Shown here in pieces: positions 63,670-64,000 of a stretch of 64,000 bases of DNA. The notes under the pieces were generated by a model, which was given only the letters and a program-made list of their open reading frames with translations, was not told the origin of the DNA and did not search any database. Origin of the DNA: Sphingomonas spermidinifaciens (GTDB lineage: Bacteria; Pseudomonadota; Alphaproteobacteria; Sphingomonadales; Sphingomonadaceae); assembly GCF_002351485.1 (NCBI RefSeq), contig NZ_NWMW01000002.1, positions 868,001 to 932,000 of the forward strand. The letters are read 5' to 3'. The translations under genes were made by a program, and so were the position numbers. Positions within the stretch are counted from its first letter, which is position 1, and every line of letters begins with the position of its first letter.

Positions 63670-64000
63670 TCAGCTTGCTGCTTGTTCGGCGTCGGAAGCA
63701 TGACATAGCTGCCGACCATTCCGGACGGCCGTCATCGCGACCGCCTCAACTCGGATCGCATTTTCGGTGCCATCGTGCTTGAACGCTGGTTCGCGTGAGT
63801 GGCGCGCTTTCACGTCATATGCCGTTGCCCCGCAGACCTGCACGATGAGGCCGTCATTACCTTCCCAATGCAAGGTCGCGCGATCCGCATTGGTCGCCGC
63901 CACGATCGTCTGTCCCGAAGGCGCTTCCGCAGCACCTTGTCGCACAAGTCGAATGACGGGCTGTATTCGCAGTCGCAAGCCGCTACTCACCGCGGCGACG
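63670..64000 (-). CDS. Hypothetical protein, partial at window edge
   Basis: The frame is open from the window edge to the stop at 63670, about 109 residues; a GTG at 63990 is a possible internal start. Segments such as TIVAATNADRATLHWEGNDG and TAYDVKARHSREPAF look like real protein, soluble and without a known motif. Local GC is lower than in the neighbours. I do not recognise it. It is convergent with rcdA. Confidence 0.45.
   Translation of the reverse strand, partial: VAAVSSGLRLRIQPVIRLVRQGAAEAPSGQTIVAATNADRATLHWEGNDGLIVQVCGATAYDVKARHSREPAFKHDGTENAIRVEAVAMTAVRNGRQLCHASDAEQAAS

Overview
The window reads as chromosomal DNA of an alphaproteobacterium of the order Sphingomonadales (Sphingomonas-like). 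This rests on high GC, an F0 ATP synthase operon (atpI-atpB-atpE-b'-b) without F1 genes, a split pntAA/pntAB/pntB transhydrogenase, a DUF1465/RcdA protein, an alphaproteobacterial DksA with most zinc cysteines replaced, a large TonB-dependent receptor, a PhaR repressor and a biliverdin-type bacteriophytochrome. No rRNA, tRNA, CRISPR array, prophage or insertion sequence was found. Most of the window is housekeeping.

Layout. 1-3.1 kb: end of uxaC, uxuB and a convergent LacI regulator (hexuronate use). 3.2-8.3 kb: orphan sigma54 response regulator, small aa3 oxidase subunit IV, and the pnt operon interrupted by a PH-domain gene. 8.3-12.3 kb: SulP permease with a structured leader, glutaryl-CoA dehydrogenase and a CoA transferase. 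12.4-14.5 kb: TadE/TadG pilus proteins. 14.5-19.9 kb: outer-membrane barrel, parE, a decayed TonB-like gene, AIM24 protein and an AAA ATPase. 20-23.1 kb: dmeRF Ni/Co efflux with its operator, an HExxH protein, a secreted protein and a PCu(A)C copper chaperone. 23.2-26.4 kb: dnaK-dnaJ with an RpoH-like promoter and a REP pair. 26.4-30.9 kb: purB-bphO-bphP. 31-36.2 kb: EF-hand protein, radC and the ydbH-ynbE-ydbL intermembrane bridge operon. 36.2-36.6 kb: a candidate type I toxin-antitoxin locus. 36.6-39.3 kb: F0 operon. 39.3-43.2 kb: a frameshifted gene and a TonB-dependent receptor. 43.4-47.4 kb: thiolase, PhaC-like protein, phaR and a TonB-C/TPR-like protein. 47.5-54.9 kb: DUF885 peptidase, esterase, uvrC, an internally deleted pseudogene, and a deacetylase/GNAT pair. 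55-59.4 kb: DMT protein, K+ channel, degenerate LytM factor, surE, serS. 59.5-64 kb: host-attachment protein, Ser/Gly-rich PEP-CTERM-like protein, dksA, PilZ, two DUF465 proteins, rcdA and a partial unknown gene.

The most interesting observation lies between ydbL and atpI, in a gap that otherwise looks empty. The minus strand encodes a 32-35 residue hydrophobic peptide behind a 9-nt perfect Shine-Dalgarno. About 200 bp away a plus-strand promoter and hairpin define a ~60-nt RNA. Its 5' half is nearly the same sequence as the plus-strand copy of the peptide's ribosome-binding region. The RNA can therefore pair with the SD, the candidate start codon and codons 3-6 of the peptide mRNA. This is the arrangement of a type I toxin-antitoxin pair with an imperfectly complementary RNA (as in tisB/istR-1 or shoB/ohsC). 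I recognise no named family for it, and it is a prediction from sequence alone.
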